Assembly: GCA_031401815.1 (NCBI GenBank)
Contig: JANNRW010000409.1
Location: 1-23,993 of the forward strand
Length of the DNA: 23,993 nt
Direction of reading: 5' to 3'
DNA from: JANNRW01 sp031401815
GTDB lineage: Bacteria; Desulfobacterota; Desulfuromonadia; Geobacterales; DSM-12255
The translations under genes and the position numbers were made by a program. The first letter of the stretch is position 1. Every line of letters begins with the position of its first letter. The notes beneath the pieces are model-generated. The model had not been told where the DNA came from. It was given only the letters and a program-made list of their open reading frames with translations, and ran no database searches. Shown here piece by piece: positions 1 to 6,310 of this stretch.

Positions 1-45
1 ACCATGTGAGAATCTAATTTTTAACCCAGCGGCGCACCCCTCAGG

Positions 46-140
46 GGTGGCCGACTTCGATCGGAATGCCCGGCTGAGATCAATCGGAATAGGTGGCCGA
101 CTTCCGTCGGAATAGGTGGCCGACTTCATCGGAATACGCA
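46..140. repeat. Direct repeats resembling an IS21-type element end
   Basis: Units of about 22 bp built on GTGGCCGACTTC..TCGGAAT occur at 46-67, 91-113 and 114-136, with a degenerate half unit at 73-90. The last unit ends in ATACGCA. Closely spaced direct repeats of this kind are typical of the inner ends of IS21-family elements, and the wording matches what I recall of such ends. No istA or istB gene is in the window, so this is either one end of an element lying to the left or a solo remnant. The family assignment is inference; the repeats are directly visible. Confidence 0.6.
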
Positions 141-665
141 GGCAATTCTGGCATTTTTAATTTTCCTTCCGAAATGTGACAGGATTTCCTCTGTAGGCTG
201 ACCTTCAAAGATGCTGTTGCCAAGCAGTATTCCATGTCCCGACCAGGGATAGGTGGCAAGCTCGTTAAGGTCTTTTACCAGACCGGCTCGCAAAGGGTTC
301 AGATGGATGTAGCGGATCAATTCGAGCAGATAGGAGTCTTCTTCGCAAACAATTGATTTGTAGCGGTTCTGGAACAGATGTCCGCTACGGAAGTGACGGC
401 GGTTGAAAGTTACGGCATAGCCGGTGAGCAGGCTGCGCATGAAACGGGATAGATCGTAGCTGCTACAGCGAAGCAGAAGATGAAAGTGGTTGGGGATAAG
501 TGCCCAGGCAAAGCAGTCGGTGCCTGTTTTCACGAGAAGCGCACTTAGTCGCTGCAAGAATTTACGCCGGTCGTCATCATCGAGAAAGATGTCAGAGCGT
601 TCAATCCCTCTCACCATAACGTGCTGCAATAGTCCTGGGATGTCTATTCTTGGTTGTCTTGGCAT
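126..665 (-). pseudogene. Truncated REP-associated tyrosine transposase (RAYT, Y1_Tnp)
   Basis: This is a single-strand transposase of the IS200/IS605-like Y1 group, whose members mobilise or process REP hairpins. Counting from the ATG at 665, the HUH motif lies in PNHFHLLLR (His60 and His62) and the catalytic Tyr119 in LIRYIHLNPLRAGLV. The N-terminus MPRQPRIDIPG fits the family, so I prefer this ATG to the in-frame TTG at 671. Family members usually run past 230 residues with a basic C-terminal region after a FGK/R..-AR motif. Here FGRKIKNARI is followed at once by ACVFR and a stop, and those last codons read through the IS-type end repeat. The gene is therefore cut at its 3' end by that element. 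The catalytic domain is intact, but the missing C-terminus makes activity doubtful. Confidence 0.8.
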
Positions 666-711
666 GGGCAATCTTTAGCACAAAATATCTGCTAATGCAA
701 TAAAGCAGGAA

Positions 712-741
712 CGTCCCCTTAGGCTCCGTCCCCTTAGGCTC
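712..741. repeat. Tandem 15-bp repeat beside the RAYT gene
   Basis: CGTCCCCTTAGGCTC occurs twice without a gap (712-726 and 727-741), just upstream of the RAYT start and just before the intron remnant. It is a simple two-unit duplication at the junction of two mobile-element fragments. Confidence 0.85.
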
Positions 742-762
742 ACTGCGTTTGACCCGAGGCAG

Positions 763-835
763 GAGCCGTATGCGGTAGTTCCGCACGTACGGATCTGTGC
801 GGGGGGTGGCGGGCAACCGCCATCCCTACCGCGAC
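763..835 (+). mobile_element. Group II intron remnant (domains V and VI only)
   Basis: Positions 763-795 fold as a canonical group II intron domain V. GAGCCGTA pairs with TACGGATC, except for one G-A mismatch at the third pair. A two-base GC bulge follows on the 3' side, then TGCGG pairs with CCGCA under a five-base loop. The AGC triad is in place. Positions 796-835 form a domain-VI-like stem: GGCGG pairs with CCGCC around GCAA, with a bulged TA before the closing CCGC that may hold the branch-point A. The intron would end at about 835. No reverse transcriptase/maturase ORF or domains I-IV lie upstream; the sequence runs straight into the RAYT region. It is a 3'-end relic and cannot splice by itself. 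Confidence 0.75.
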
Positions 836-931
836 TTATTTGTCTATTAACGTTGACCATATGCACAGTTAGAAAACAAATAAACTAAGTCCCTGTCGCC
901 TCCCATTTTGCCGTATAATTACCGTTTGTTA

Positions 932-965
932 GCTTGGTCTGGCCGCAGAAGTTGGCCTGGCAAGC
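932..965 (-). terminator. Hairpin just downstream of the ORF6N gene
   Basis: GCTTG..GGCC and GGCC..CAAGC pair around a nine-base spacer, with an internal mismatch, directly after the ORF6N stop codon. There is no clear U-tract in the leftward direction, so it is at best a weak or factor-dependent terminator or an mRNA 3'-end stabiliser. Confidence 0.3.
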
Positions 966-966
966 C

Positions 967-1461
967 TTACAAAAACCCGATCTTCCGCTTCTCCTTCACC
1001 GGCGGCACCATCAGCTGGCGGATTGCATCAAACACCATCTTGAACTGGGAATCGTATTTTGCTTCCAGTGTCATGAGCTTTTGGGCAAGCTCTTTATGAT
1101 TTGCCAAAAGTTCACGCAGTCGAATAAATGTTCTTACGACCTGAAGGCTGACTTCAACAGCCACAGGACTATTCAGTACCGCAGCGAGCATGACCGCGCC
1201 ATGTTCGGTAAAGGCATAGGGCAACACTGGTGAAAATTTCAGTTTCTTTAGGTGGTCGCAATTTGCGACCACCTCTACCTTTTCTTCAGTGCTGAGCTGA
1301 AACATGAAATCATCCGGAAAGCGGTCGCGATTGCGTTTAACCTGTTCATTCAGACGTTTCGTCGTCACCCCGTAGAGCTCTGCCAAGTCGGCATCCAGCA
1401 TGACCTTTTGCCCGCGAATAACGAAGATAGCCCGTTCTATTCTTTCATCTGGTATCAGCAT
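967..1461 (-). CDS. ORF6N-domain DNA-binding protein
   Basis: This is a 164-residue protein of the ORF6N family, found in phages and as scattered chromosomal copies and thought to bind DNA. Residues about 5-90 carry the hallmark pattern: IERAIFVIRGQKVMLDADLA, then ELYGVTTKRLNEQVKRN, RFPDDFMFQLS and PYAFTEHGAVML. The C-terminal third is helical (LRELLANHKELAQKLMTLEA) and ends in a basic tail. The length is normal for the family. The ATG has only a G-rich stretch (GGGGGGTAGGGA) as its ribosome site and starts four bases after the stop of a 49-codon ORF, so translation is probably coupled to it. The gene lies in a mobile-element-rich zone. The actual regulatory target is unknown. Confidence 0.8.
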   Translation of the reverse strand: MLIPDERIERAIFVIRGQKVMLDADLAELYGVTTKRLNEQVKRNRDRFPDDFMFQLSTEEKVEVVANCDHLKKLKFSPVLPYAFTEHGAVMLAAVLNSPVAVEVSLQVVRTFIRLRELLANHKELAQKLMTLEAKYDSQFKMVFDAIRQLMVPPVKEKRKIGFL

Positions 1462-1464
1462 TCC

Positions 1465-1614
1465 CTACCCCCCAAGAACCAATTGGGCTTGTGTTATGGC
1501 AATTTCTTGACACAGGCACGATTTAATCTTCCTCCCCTTCAAACGCAAAAAGCCGCACTGCCGGTCTCCCGGTAATGCGGCTTTTATCATCTTGAATTCA
1601 GCCCGCCTGGTCAT
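1465..1614 (-). CDS. Putative 49-residue leader peptide upstream of the ORF6N gene
   Basis: The ATG at 1614 has a good Shine-Dalgarno (GAGG, six bases upstream) and opens a 49-codon frame. It begins MTRRAEFKMIKAALPGDRQ and ends QAQLVLGG, with its stop four bases before the ORF6N ATG. It has no recognisable domain. The first half is basic, and there is a CLC motif near residues 34-36. A sigma-70-like promoter lies just upstream. A perfect terminator-type hairpin (1547-1585) falls inside the coding sequence, so ribosomes translating this ORF would open it. This suggests a leader peptide whose translation lets transcription reach the ORF6N gene. It could instead be an ordinary small protein, or a chance frame over a leader RNA. 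Confidence 0.5.
   Translation of the reverse strand: MTRRAEFKMIKAALPGDRQCGFLRLKGRKIKSCLCQEIAITQAQLVLGG
1547..1585 (-). terminator. Terminator-like hairpin inside the small leader ORF
   Basis: The outer stem is 10 bp and perfect (AAAAGCCGCA with TGCGGCTTTT), with an inner CCGG/CCGG pairing around a short loop. In the leftward direction the stem is followed by TTTTTGCGTTT, which fits intrinsic termination better than the rightward side. It lies between the leftward promoter at 1647-1673 and the ORF6N gene, so it could attenuate that gene or end a roughly 90-nt RNA. Confidence 0.65.
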
Positions 1615-1646
1615 ATCGCACCTCATTACAATAATTTGCGGATCAG

Positions 1647-1673
1647 ATTATAACTATGGCTAATTAGTGTCAA
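1647..1673 (-). promoter_or_regulatory. Sigma-70-like promoter reading leftward to the leader ORF and ORF6N gene
   Basis: On the minus strand TTGACA and TATAAT are both perfect hexamers but only 15 bp apart, shorter than the ideal 17. The expected start near 1640 leaves a short untranslated leader before the GAGG ribosome site of the 49-codon ORF. The perfect hexamers are the evidence; activity is inferred. Confidence 0.5.
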
Positions 1674-1704
1674 TATATTTGAAGGGATAGGCAAATCCAT
1701 TACT

Positions 1705-1815
1705 CGCGCGACGACGCAACGACGCGACGGGAACCTTGAAACCGAAAACCGTTTATTTGTTTAACCCATAAGCTTTTTGTTTCTGCCTTCCGTTGCGTCG
1801 TCGCGGCGTTGCGTG
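1705..1815. repeat. GC-rich imperfect inverted repeat
   Basis: The arm at 1705-1733, made of CGACG/CAACG units, is roughly complementary to 1788-1815 (TTCCGTTGCGTCGTCGCGG and onward). About 54 AT-rich bases separate them. Each arm is itself a low-complexity tandem of ACG-type triplets. It resembles dispersed intergenic repeats. The rest of the 1615-2095 gap holds only the two promoter candidates; I see no gene. Confidence 0.55.
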
Positions 1816-1997
1816 AAATCGGTTTAGACTTGATCCCACCCTGACTCTCACCCCGACCATAATCAAGCCTTTACTGCATCATCAAGCTCTTCAAACTCAG
1901 TAAACAAACGCGGGGGCTCTCTCAATCACTTCTCCACCCACATTCGACTTTCGGCAATATTCCCTGCATGCTCAAATCAGGAAGCCTGACAAACACC

Positions 1998-2026
1998 TTC
2001 GCAAGTCAAATGCATTGACATATAAT
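1998..2026 (+). promoter_or_regulatory. Candidate promoter for the DUF4337/5'-nucleotidase pair
   Basis: TTCGCA (4 of 6 matches to the -35 consensus) lies 17 bp before a perfect TATAAT at 2021-2026. The -10 box sits inside a small dyad, TTGAC-N8-GTCAA (2015-2032), that could be an operator. Transcription would start about 60 bp before the DUF4337 start codon. Confidence 0.4.
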
Positions 2027-2095
2027 AGTCAACAAATTAACCTTCCTGATTAGGGCTGATCTAATTTAAGCAAACTACAACGGAGGTAAACAACA

Positions 2096-2695
2096 ATGTC
2101 ATCAGGTGGATTTCATGTGCATGGCCCCCATGATCACGAACTGGAGCACGCCATTCAGGGGGGGCATGGAGAAAATGCCGGACATGGTGATTCCGGCATG
2201 ATCAACCAGATTGCCATGTTTACGGCAATCATTGCCACATTCGGGGCGATCTTCTCCTACATGGGGGGGGCTACCCAGGCAAATGCCGGCCTTTTCAAGA
2301 ACAATGCTGCGATCAAGAAGACCGAGGCCTCGAACCAGTGGAACTATTTTCAGGCCAAGAGCACCAAACAGTCTCTAGCAGAGCTTTCCCGGGATCTTTC
2401 TCCGGAAAGCAGAAAAGAGCATTACACTGCCAAGATAGAGCGCTATGAGAAGGAGAAGGGGGAGATCAAGGTGGTTGCCGAAAAGCTTGAGGCTGATTCC
2501 CTGCAGTGGGACAAGCTAAGTGATGCGCAGATGCACCAGCATCACCGGTGGGCACAGGCCACGACAATCCTGCAGATAGCCATTGCCATGGCTGCCATTG
2601 CTCTTCTTACCAGAAAAAAATGGCTTGAAAAAGTCATGTTCGGGGTTGCCGGTATCGGGATGATTGTCGGCCTCTTGGCCATAATGCATATCTGA
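2096..2695 (+). CDS. DUF4337-type membrane protein with His-rich N-terminus
   Basis: This 199-residue protein has one membrane segment at about residues 35-57 and two at the C-terminus (about 156-172 and 178-197). Between them lies a charged helical region of about 95 residues, probably a coiled coil (AKIERYEKEKGEIKVVAEKL). The arrangement and the NQWNYFQAKSTKQ stretch are typical of DUF4337, a family of unknown function. The first 30 residues hold seven histidines (HVHGPHDHELEH and onward), suggesting a metal-binding tail. The start has a strong ribosome site (CGGAGGTAA). The gene for the 5'-nucleotidase follows after 14 bp, so the two are probably co-transcribed. An eight-G tract (2263-2270) lies early in the gene. 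Confidence 0.75.
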   Translation: MSSGGFHVHGPHDHELEHAIQGGHGENAGHGDSGMINQIAMFTAIIATFGAIFSYMGGATQANAGLFKNNAAIKKTEASNQWNYFQAKSTKQSLAELSRDLSPESRKEHYTAKIERYEKEKGEIKVVAEKLEADSLQWDKLSDAQMHQHHRWAQATTILQIAIAMAAIALLTRKKWLEKVMFGVAGIGMIVGLLAIMHI

Positions 2696-2709
2696 TCTCC
2701 GGAGTAGCC

Positions 2710-4287
2710 ATGATCTGTGATTTATTCAATAAACAGAGTTTGACCAGGCATCTCATCCCCCTGCTGCTCTGTCTGCTTCTGGCGGTTGAAACCTCTGCGG
2801 CTCCGGTTACAGTCAGGATACTTCATTTCAATGACCTGCACGGGTTTGCCAATCCGGCCAGGCAAACCCGTGCTGAACAGCCCCTGGGGGGTGCAGCCAG
2901 GCTTGCCGAAGCGATAAAAAGACATCGTGATGTTCCGGGGTTGTTGCTTGCAGCCGGAGATATCGTACAGGGTGATCCCTGGGCAAATCTGGTTCAGGGG
3001 AGATCATCCATCGAGCTGATGAACCTTCTGAAGACAGATGCCATGGTGCTTGGAAACCATGAGTTTGATTTCGGTCAGGAGCAGCTTTTACGGCTTATTG
3101 CTGCGGCTCGTTTCCCTGTCCTGGGGGCAAATCTTTCCGGGATACCACAGGTTCTGCCGAGTGCATCATTTGCCCGGAACGGCATCAGGATTGCGGTTAT
3201 CGGTCTGGTGACAGATGATACGCCAAAAAGCTCCCATCCACAAAATACGGTTGGGCTGACTTTTGCTTCACCGCTTTCTGTTGCCAGAGAGCAGATAGCA
3301 AGGCTGGCTCCCGGCTCAGACCTGATAGTTCTTCTGACCCACATCGGACATGACCAGGATCGCGCACTTGCAGAGGCTCTTTGCGGAACCAAAAGCACGG
3401 TCAGGCTTCCGGTGCTGATTGCAGGGGGGCACTCCCATACCAGGGTCGATCAGCCGCTGACTATAGGCAACTGCACTGTTGCCCAGGCCTGGGAGTATGG
3501 CAAGGCGCTGGGGGTTGTTGACTATACCTTTGAGGATGGTGCAGTGCGTAAGGTTTCGGGGCGCCTTCAGGAGATCGGCGCTTCTTTGGGAGATGGTCAG
3601 CCCGAAGTTGCTGCACTGGTTGATCGTTACAACCGGGAAGCTGATGCAGTACTGGGGAGAAAAGTTGGTCGTGCAGCCATTGATCTGGTCCAGCAGGGGG
3701 TGAGGTCACGCGAAACCGGCCTGGGGAATATGGTTGCTGATCTGGTGCGTGAAACAACCGGTGCCCAGGTTGCCATCATAAATGGCGGCTCGCTTCGTAC
3801 CGGTCTGCCTGCCGGTGAAATCACTGCTCGCCAGGTCTATGCCGTTCTTCCGTTTGACAGCTATCTGGTTGCAGTGAAGATGAATGGCCGTCAACTGCTG
3901 GAGACGCTGGAGCATGGCGTTTCTACTGTTGAAAGGGAAGAGGGGCGCTTCCCGCAGGTCTCAGGGCTCCGTTTCAGCTTCCGGGCCGACCGTCCTGCGG
4001 GACACCGGGTTATGACTGCCACGGTAAACGGCCAGGCGATTGAGCCGACAAAGGAGTATACAGTAGGAACCATTGACTACATGGCTGCCGGAGGTGACGG
4101 CTACGAAGCTTTCGGCAGGGCGATACGGGAAGCAGGAGACTTCAGGGAGTACGGAGGATCCCTGCTGAGCAGCAGAGTGGTCTACAGTGACCCTGGCCGC
4201 TTTTTGCGGGATATTTTTATTGATAACGCCCTGAAACGATCCCCCCTGACAGCAGTTGTTGATGGCAGGATCAGAGAGGTTCGCTGA
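2710..4287 (+). CDS. Exported 5'-nucleotidase / UshA-family metallophosphoesterase
   Basis: A 525-residue secreted enzyme of the 5'-nucleotidase/2',3'-cyclic phosphodiesterase family, which removes phosphate from nucleotides or nucleotide sugars in the periplasm. Residues 1-31 form a signal peptide with a Leu-rich core ending TSAAPV. The N-terminal metallophosphatase domain shows all the metal-ligand blocks: FNDLHG (Asp42, His44), GDIVQGDPW, LGNHEFDFG, LTHIGHDQD and GGHSHT. The C-terminal 5'-nucleotidase domain carries NGGSLRTGLPAGEIT and the substrate-binding MAAGGDGYEAF. The length is normal for the family. The ribosome site is CCGGAG. It follows the DUF4337 gene closely and ends before a strong terminator. 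The exact substrate cannot be told from sequence. Confidence 0.88.
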   Translation: MICDLFNKQSLTRHLIPLLLCLLLAVETSAAPVTVRILHFNDLHGFANPARQTRAEQPLGGAARLAEAIKRHRDVPGLLLAAGDIVQGDPWANLVQGRSSIELMNLLKTDAMVLGNHEFDFGQEQLLRLIAAARFPVLGANLSGIPQVLPSASFARNGIRIAVIGLVTDDTPKSSHPQNTVGLTFASPLSVAREQIARLAPGSDLIVLLTHIGHDQDRALAEALCGTKSTVRLPVLIAGGHSHTRVDQPLTIGNCTVAQAWEYGKALGVVDYTFEDGAVRKVSGRLQEIGASLGDGQPEVAALVDRYNREADAVLGRKVGRAAIDLVQQGVRSRETGLGNMVADLVRETTGAQVAIINGGSLRTGLPAGEITARQVYAVLPFDSYLVAVKMNGRQLLETLEHGVSTVEREEGRFPQVSGLRFSFRADRPAGHRVMTATVNGQAIEPTKEYTVGTIDYMAAGGDGYEAFGRAIREAGDFREYGGSLLSSRVVYSDPGRFLRDIFIDNALKRSPLTAVVDGRIREVR

Positions 4288-4345
4288 AAAACCAGCCCCG
4301 ACAGGTCGGTATTAGTTTAGATGAATAGATATGAATTCCCGGATC

Positions 4346-4377
4346 AAGAGGCGGCCAATCGGTCGCCTCTTCTTTTT
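4346..4377 (+). terminator. Rho-independent terminator after the 5'-nucleotidase gene
   Basis: AAGAGGCGGCC pairs with GGTCGCCTCTT through 11 bp (one G-U) across a four-base loop, followed by CTTTTTT. It separates the preceding pair of genes from the dcw cluster. Confidence 0.9.
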
Positions 4378-4469
4378 TGACTGCCTCAAACTTCACCTCT
4401 ACTTGTTGATCTGACTCTTCCAGCGCATCTCCTTCAAGTGAAAAAACCTTTCTGAAATAGCATTTTATA

Positions 4470-4498
4470 TTGACACGCACCTTGACGGCTATTATAGT
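4470..4498 (+). promoter_or_regulatory. Sigma-70 promoter of the dcw cluster (PmraZ)
   Basis: A perfect TTGACA is spaced exactly 17 bp from TATAGT (5 of 6). The expected start is near 4505, immediately before the four MraZ-type boxes and about 35 bp before the mraZ start codon. It is the only strong promoter seen ahead of the seven-gene cluster. Confidence 0.8.
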
Positions 4499-4509
4499 TT
4501 CCCCACGAA

Positions 4510-4543
4510 GTGGAAAATAGTGGAAAAAGGTGGCTATTAGTGG
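4510..4543 (+). promoter_or_regulatory. Four MraZ operator boxes
   Basis: TGG occurs at 4511, 4521, 4531 and 4541, an exact 10-bp period, each time within RGTGG. MraZ proteins are known to bind three or more short G-rich boxes with this one-turn spacing upstream of their own gene. Here the array starts just after the predicted transcription start. It covers the ribosome site (AGGTGG, box 3) and includes the GTG start codon (box 4). MraZ binding would therefore block both transcription and ribosome access. Confidence 0.8.
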
Positions 4544-5022
4544 CAAAGTTTCGAGGCGTTTATCCTGCAACCATTGATGGCAAGGGTCGTGCCAGCCTGC
4601 CGGCAAAGTTCAGGGAGACTCTTGTCGAGAGCTTTGGAGATGAACGTTTTTTTCTGACAAACTCCTCGCCGGTTGATCTTGGCAATGGAGAGTACAGCTC
4701 CGGCCTGCTCATCTTCCCGTACAAGGATTTTTTTCTGTTTGAAGAGAATTTCCAGAACAGCAGGGGGCTGACTTCTGCCCAGAGAGAGAGCGTAATCAAC
4801 ATAATCATCAATCCCGCAGTGGAACTTGCAGCCGACAAGCTTGGCAGATTTCTGCTGCCGCCCCATCTGCGCAAAAGTGCAGTTCTGGAAAGGGAGATAC
4901 TTTTTGTCGCTGCGATGGATAAGATAAAAATCTGGGGTGGGGCGGAATGGGAGAAGGTGCTGGCGCAGAACATCAGAAATTTCCCTTCGGGTACTGAGGT
5001 TGCTGCGGAGCTTGGCCTCTAG
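4540..5022 (+). CDS. mraZ: Transcriptional regulator MraZ
   Basis: MraZ is the DNA-binding repressor of the dcw cluster and forms a ring-shaped oligomer. Both AbrB-like half domains are visible, each with its DxxGR signature: FRGVYPATIDGKGRASLPAK near residues 4-23 and AADKLGRFLLPPHLR near residues 97-111. I chose the GTG at 4540 because MAKFRGVYPAT matches the usual N-terminus and AGGTGG lies at proper spacing. A longer frame from a GTG at 4510 would add ten residues translated from the operator boxes. The result is 160 residues, slightly longer than the usual 143-150. Its stop overlaps the rsmH start by one base (TAGTG). Confidence 0.93.
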   Translation: MAKFRGVYPATIDGKGRASLPAKFRETLVESFGDERFFLTNSSPVDLGNGEYSSGLLIFPYKDFFLFEENFQNSRGLTSAQRESVINIIINPAVELAADKLGRFLLPPHLRKSAVLEREILFVAAMDKIKIWGGAEWEKVLAQNIRNFPSGTEVAAELGL

Positions 5023-5978
5023 TGAATGAGTTCAGCCATATTCCGGTACTCTCAACTGAGGTAGTTGCCTTTCTTGCTCCCAAAGCTGGTGGAACATATC
5101 TTGACGGCACTTTGGGGGGGGGAGGTCATGCTGCTCTTCTGCTCGAAGCAAGTGCCCCGTCAGGGGTAGTGATCGGTTTTGACCGGGATGTTGCAGCCAT
5201 TAATGCGGCAGGCAGTTTCCTGTCGCGCTTTGGCAAGAGATCCGTTCTGGTCAACAACAACTTTGATGAAGCCGAAGCAGTGCTGCCGTCAATCGGAATT
5301 CAGGCCATAGACGGCTTCATCCTGGATCTGGGGGTATCTTCTCACCAGCTTGACACTGCTGAAAGGGGGTTCAGCTTTCAGCAGGATGCGCCCCTTGACA
5401 TGCGGATGAACATGAGTCAGGGCGAGACAGCTGCTGAACTCCTCGCTACTCTTTCGCATGGTGAGCTGGCCAGAATAATCAGGGAGTATGGCGAGGATCG
5501 CTGGGCAGGGAGGATCGCATCTTTCATCTGCAAGGAGAGAGATAGCCGAGCGATTGAGAGCACCTTGCAGCTGGCAGAACTTGTTAAATCCGCAATTCCG
5601 CGCAAGGCATGGGAGGAGAGGCTGCATCCGGCGACACGAACTTTCCAGGCGCTCAGAATTGCCGTAAATGACGAGCTGGGGAGTCTTGAAAGAGGGCTTG
5701 AATCTGCTATCAGGCTACTGAGACCGGGTGGCCGGGGGGTGGTGATTTCGTTTCACTCTCTTGAAGACCGGATTGTCAAGCAGATGTTCAGGAGTATGGC
5801 GATCAGCTGCATCTGTCCGCGAACCTTGCCTGTATGCAGTTGCCGGAACCAGCCGAAAGTCAAGGTACTGACAGCAAAGCCGGTTATGGCATCCTCAGGG
5901 GAGCTGGCTGCAAATCCGCGATCACGAAGTGCCAAACTAAGGGCAGTTGAAAAGTTGCAGGGGGTGACTTATGGCTAA
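5022..5978 (+). CDS. rsmH: 16S rRNA m4C1402 methyltransferase RsmH (MraW)
   Basis: RsmH methylates N4 of C1402 in 16S rRNA with S-adenosylmethionine. The 318-residue protein is full length and has the family's motifs: HIPVLSTEV at the N-terminus, the SAM-binding YLDGTLGGGGHAA, FDRD, DLGVSSHQLD followed by RGFSF and LDMRM, and VISFHSLEDRIVK near the C-terminus with a following C-x-C cluster. The GTG start overlaps the mraZ stop, and its 3' end overlaps ftsL by eight bases. The SAM-binding loop is encoded by a run of nine G (5114-5122), an unusual slippage-prone tract in a conserved gene. Confidence 0.95.
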   Translation: MNEFSHIPVLSTEVVAFLAPKAGGTYLDGTLGGGGHAALLLEASAPSGVVIGFDRDVAAINAAGSFLSRFGKRSVLVNNNFDEAEAVLPSIGIQAIDGFILDLGVSSHQLDTAERGFSFQQDAPLDMRMNMSQGETAAELLATLSHGELARIIREYGEDRWAGRIASFICKERDSRAIESTLQLAELVKSAIPRKAWEERLHPATRTFQALRIAVNDELGSLERGLESAIRLLRPGGRGVVISFHSLEDRIVKQMFRSMAISCICPRTLPVCSCRNQPKVKVLTAKPVMASSGELAANPRSRSAKLRAVEKLQGVTYG

Positions 5979-6306
5979 TATGCGAGCAACAATGGATAAG
6001 GTCGCCGATCCTAGACGTATCGAGTCCGGTGTAGAACAGAAGAGTGATGTATTTGTCTATATGATCGGGATCATTGCAATCATGACCATGATTTCGGTGT
6101 TTCATGTCTGGTCACGCGTCAAGGTCATGAACCTCAGCCTCAAGGTGGGGGAGCTGCGGAGTGATTTGAAAAGGCAGGAGCAGGATCAGAGCCGACTCAA
6201 ACTTGAAGTTGCATCACTTAAAATGCCTGCCCGGATTGAGTCTCTCGCCAAAGGGGAACTGGGAATGTCTTTGCCGACAGAGCAGCAGATAATTCAGGTG
6301 AAATAG
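5971..6306 (+). CDS. ftsL: Cell division protein FtsL
   Basis: FtsL is a small bitopic protein of the division machinery that works with FtsB, FtsQ and the FtsW-FtsI synthase. Of 111 residues, about 30 are cytoplasmic. A single membrane segment spans about residues 28-48 (VYMIGIIAIMTMISVFHVW) and a periplasmic coiled coil follows (about 52-90). It ends with the usual LAKGELGMSLP stretch. Sequence conservation in this family is low, so the call rests largely on position between rsmH and ftsI plus topology. The start at 5971 has a G-rich ribosome site (AGGGGGTG) and overlaps rsmH; an ATG at 5980 is a less likely alternative. Confidence 0.88.
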   Translation: MANMRATMDKVADPRRIESGVEQKSDVFVYMIGIIAIMTMISVFHVWSRVKVMNLSLKVGELRSDLKRQEQDQSRLKLEVASLKMPARIESLAKGELGMSLPTEQQIIQVK

Positions 6307-6310
6307 TTGG

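Noticed and set aside
1252..1575. Rightward 107-codon frame opposite the ORF6N gene
   Set aside because: It is antisense to a clear family member and has no domain-like features.
4510..4539. Ten-residue N-terminal extension of MraZ from the GTG at 4510
   Set aside because: The extension is a translation of the operator boxes, has no ribosome site, and is absent from normal MraZ N-termini.
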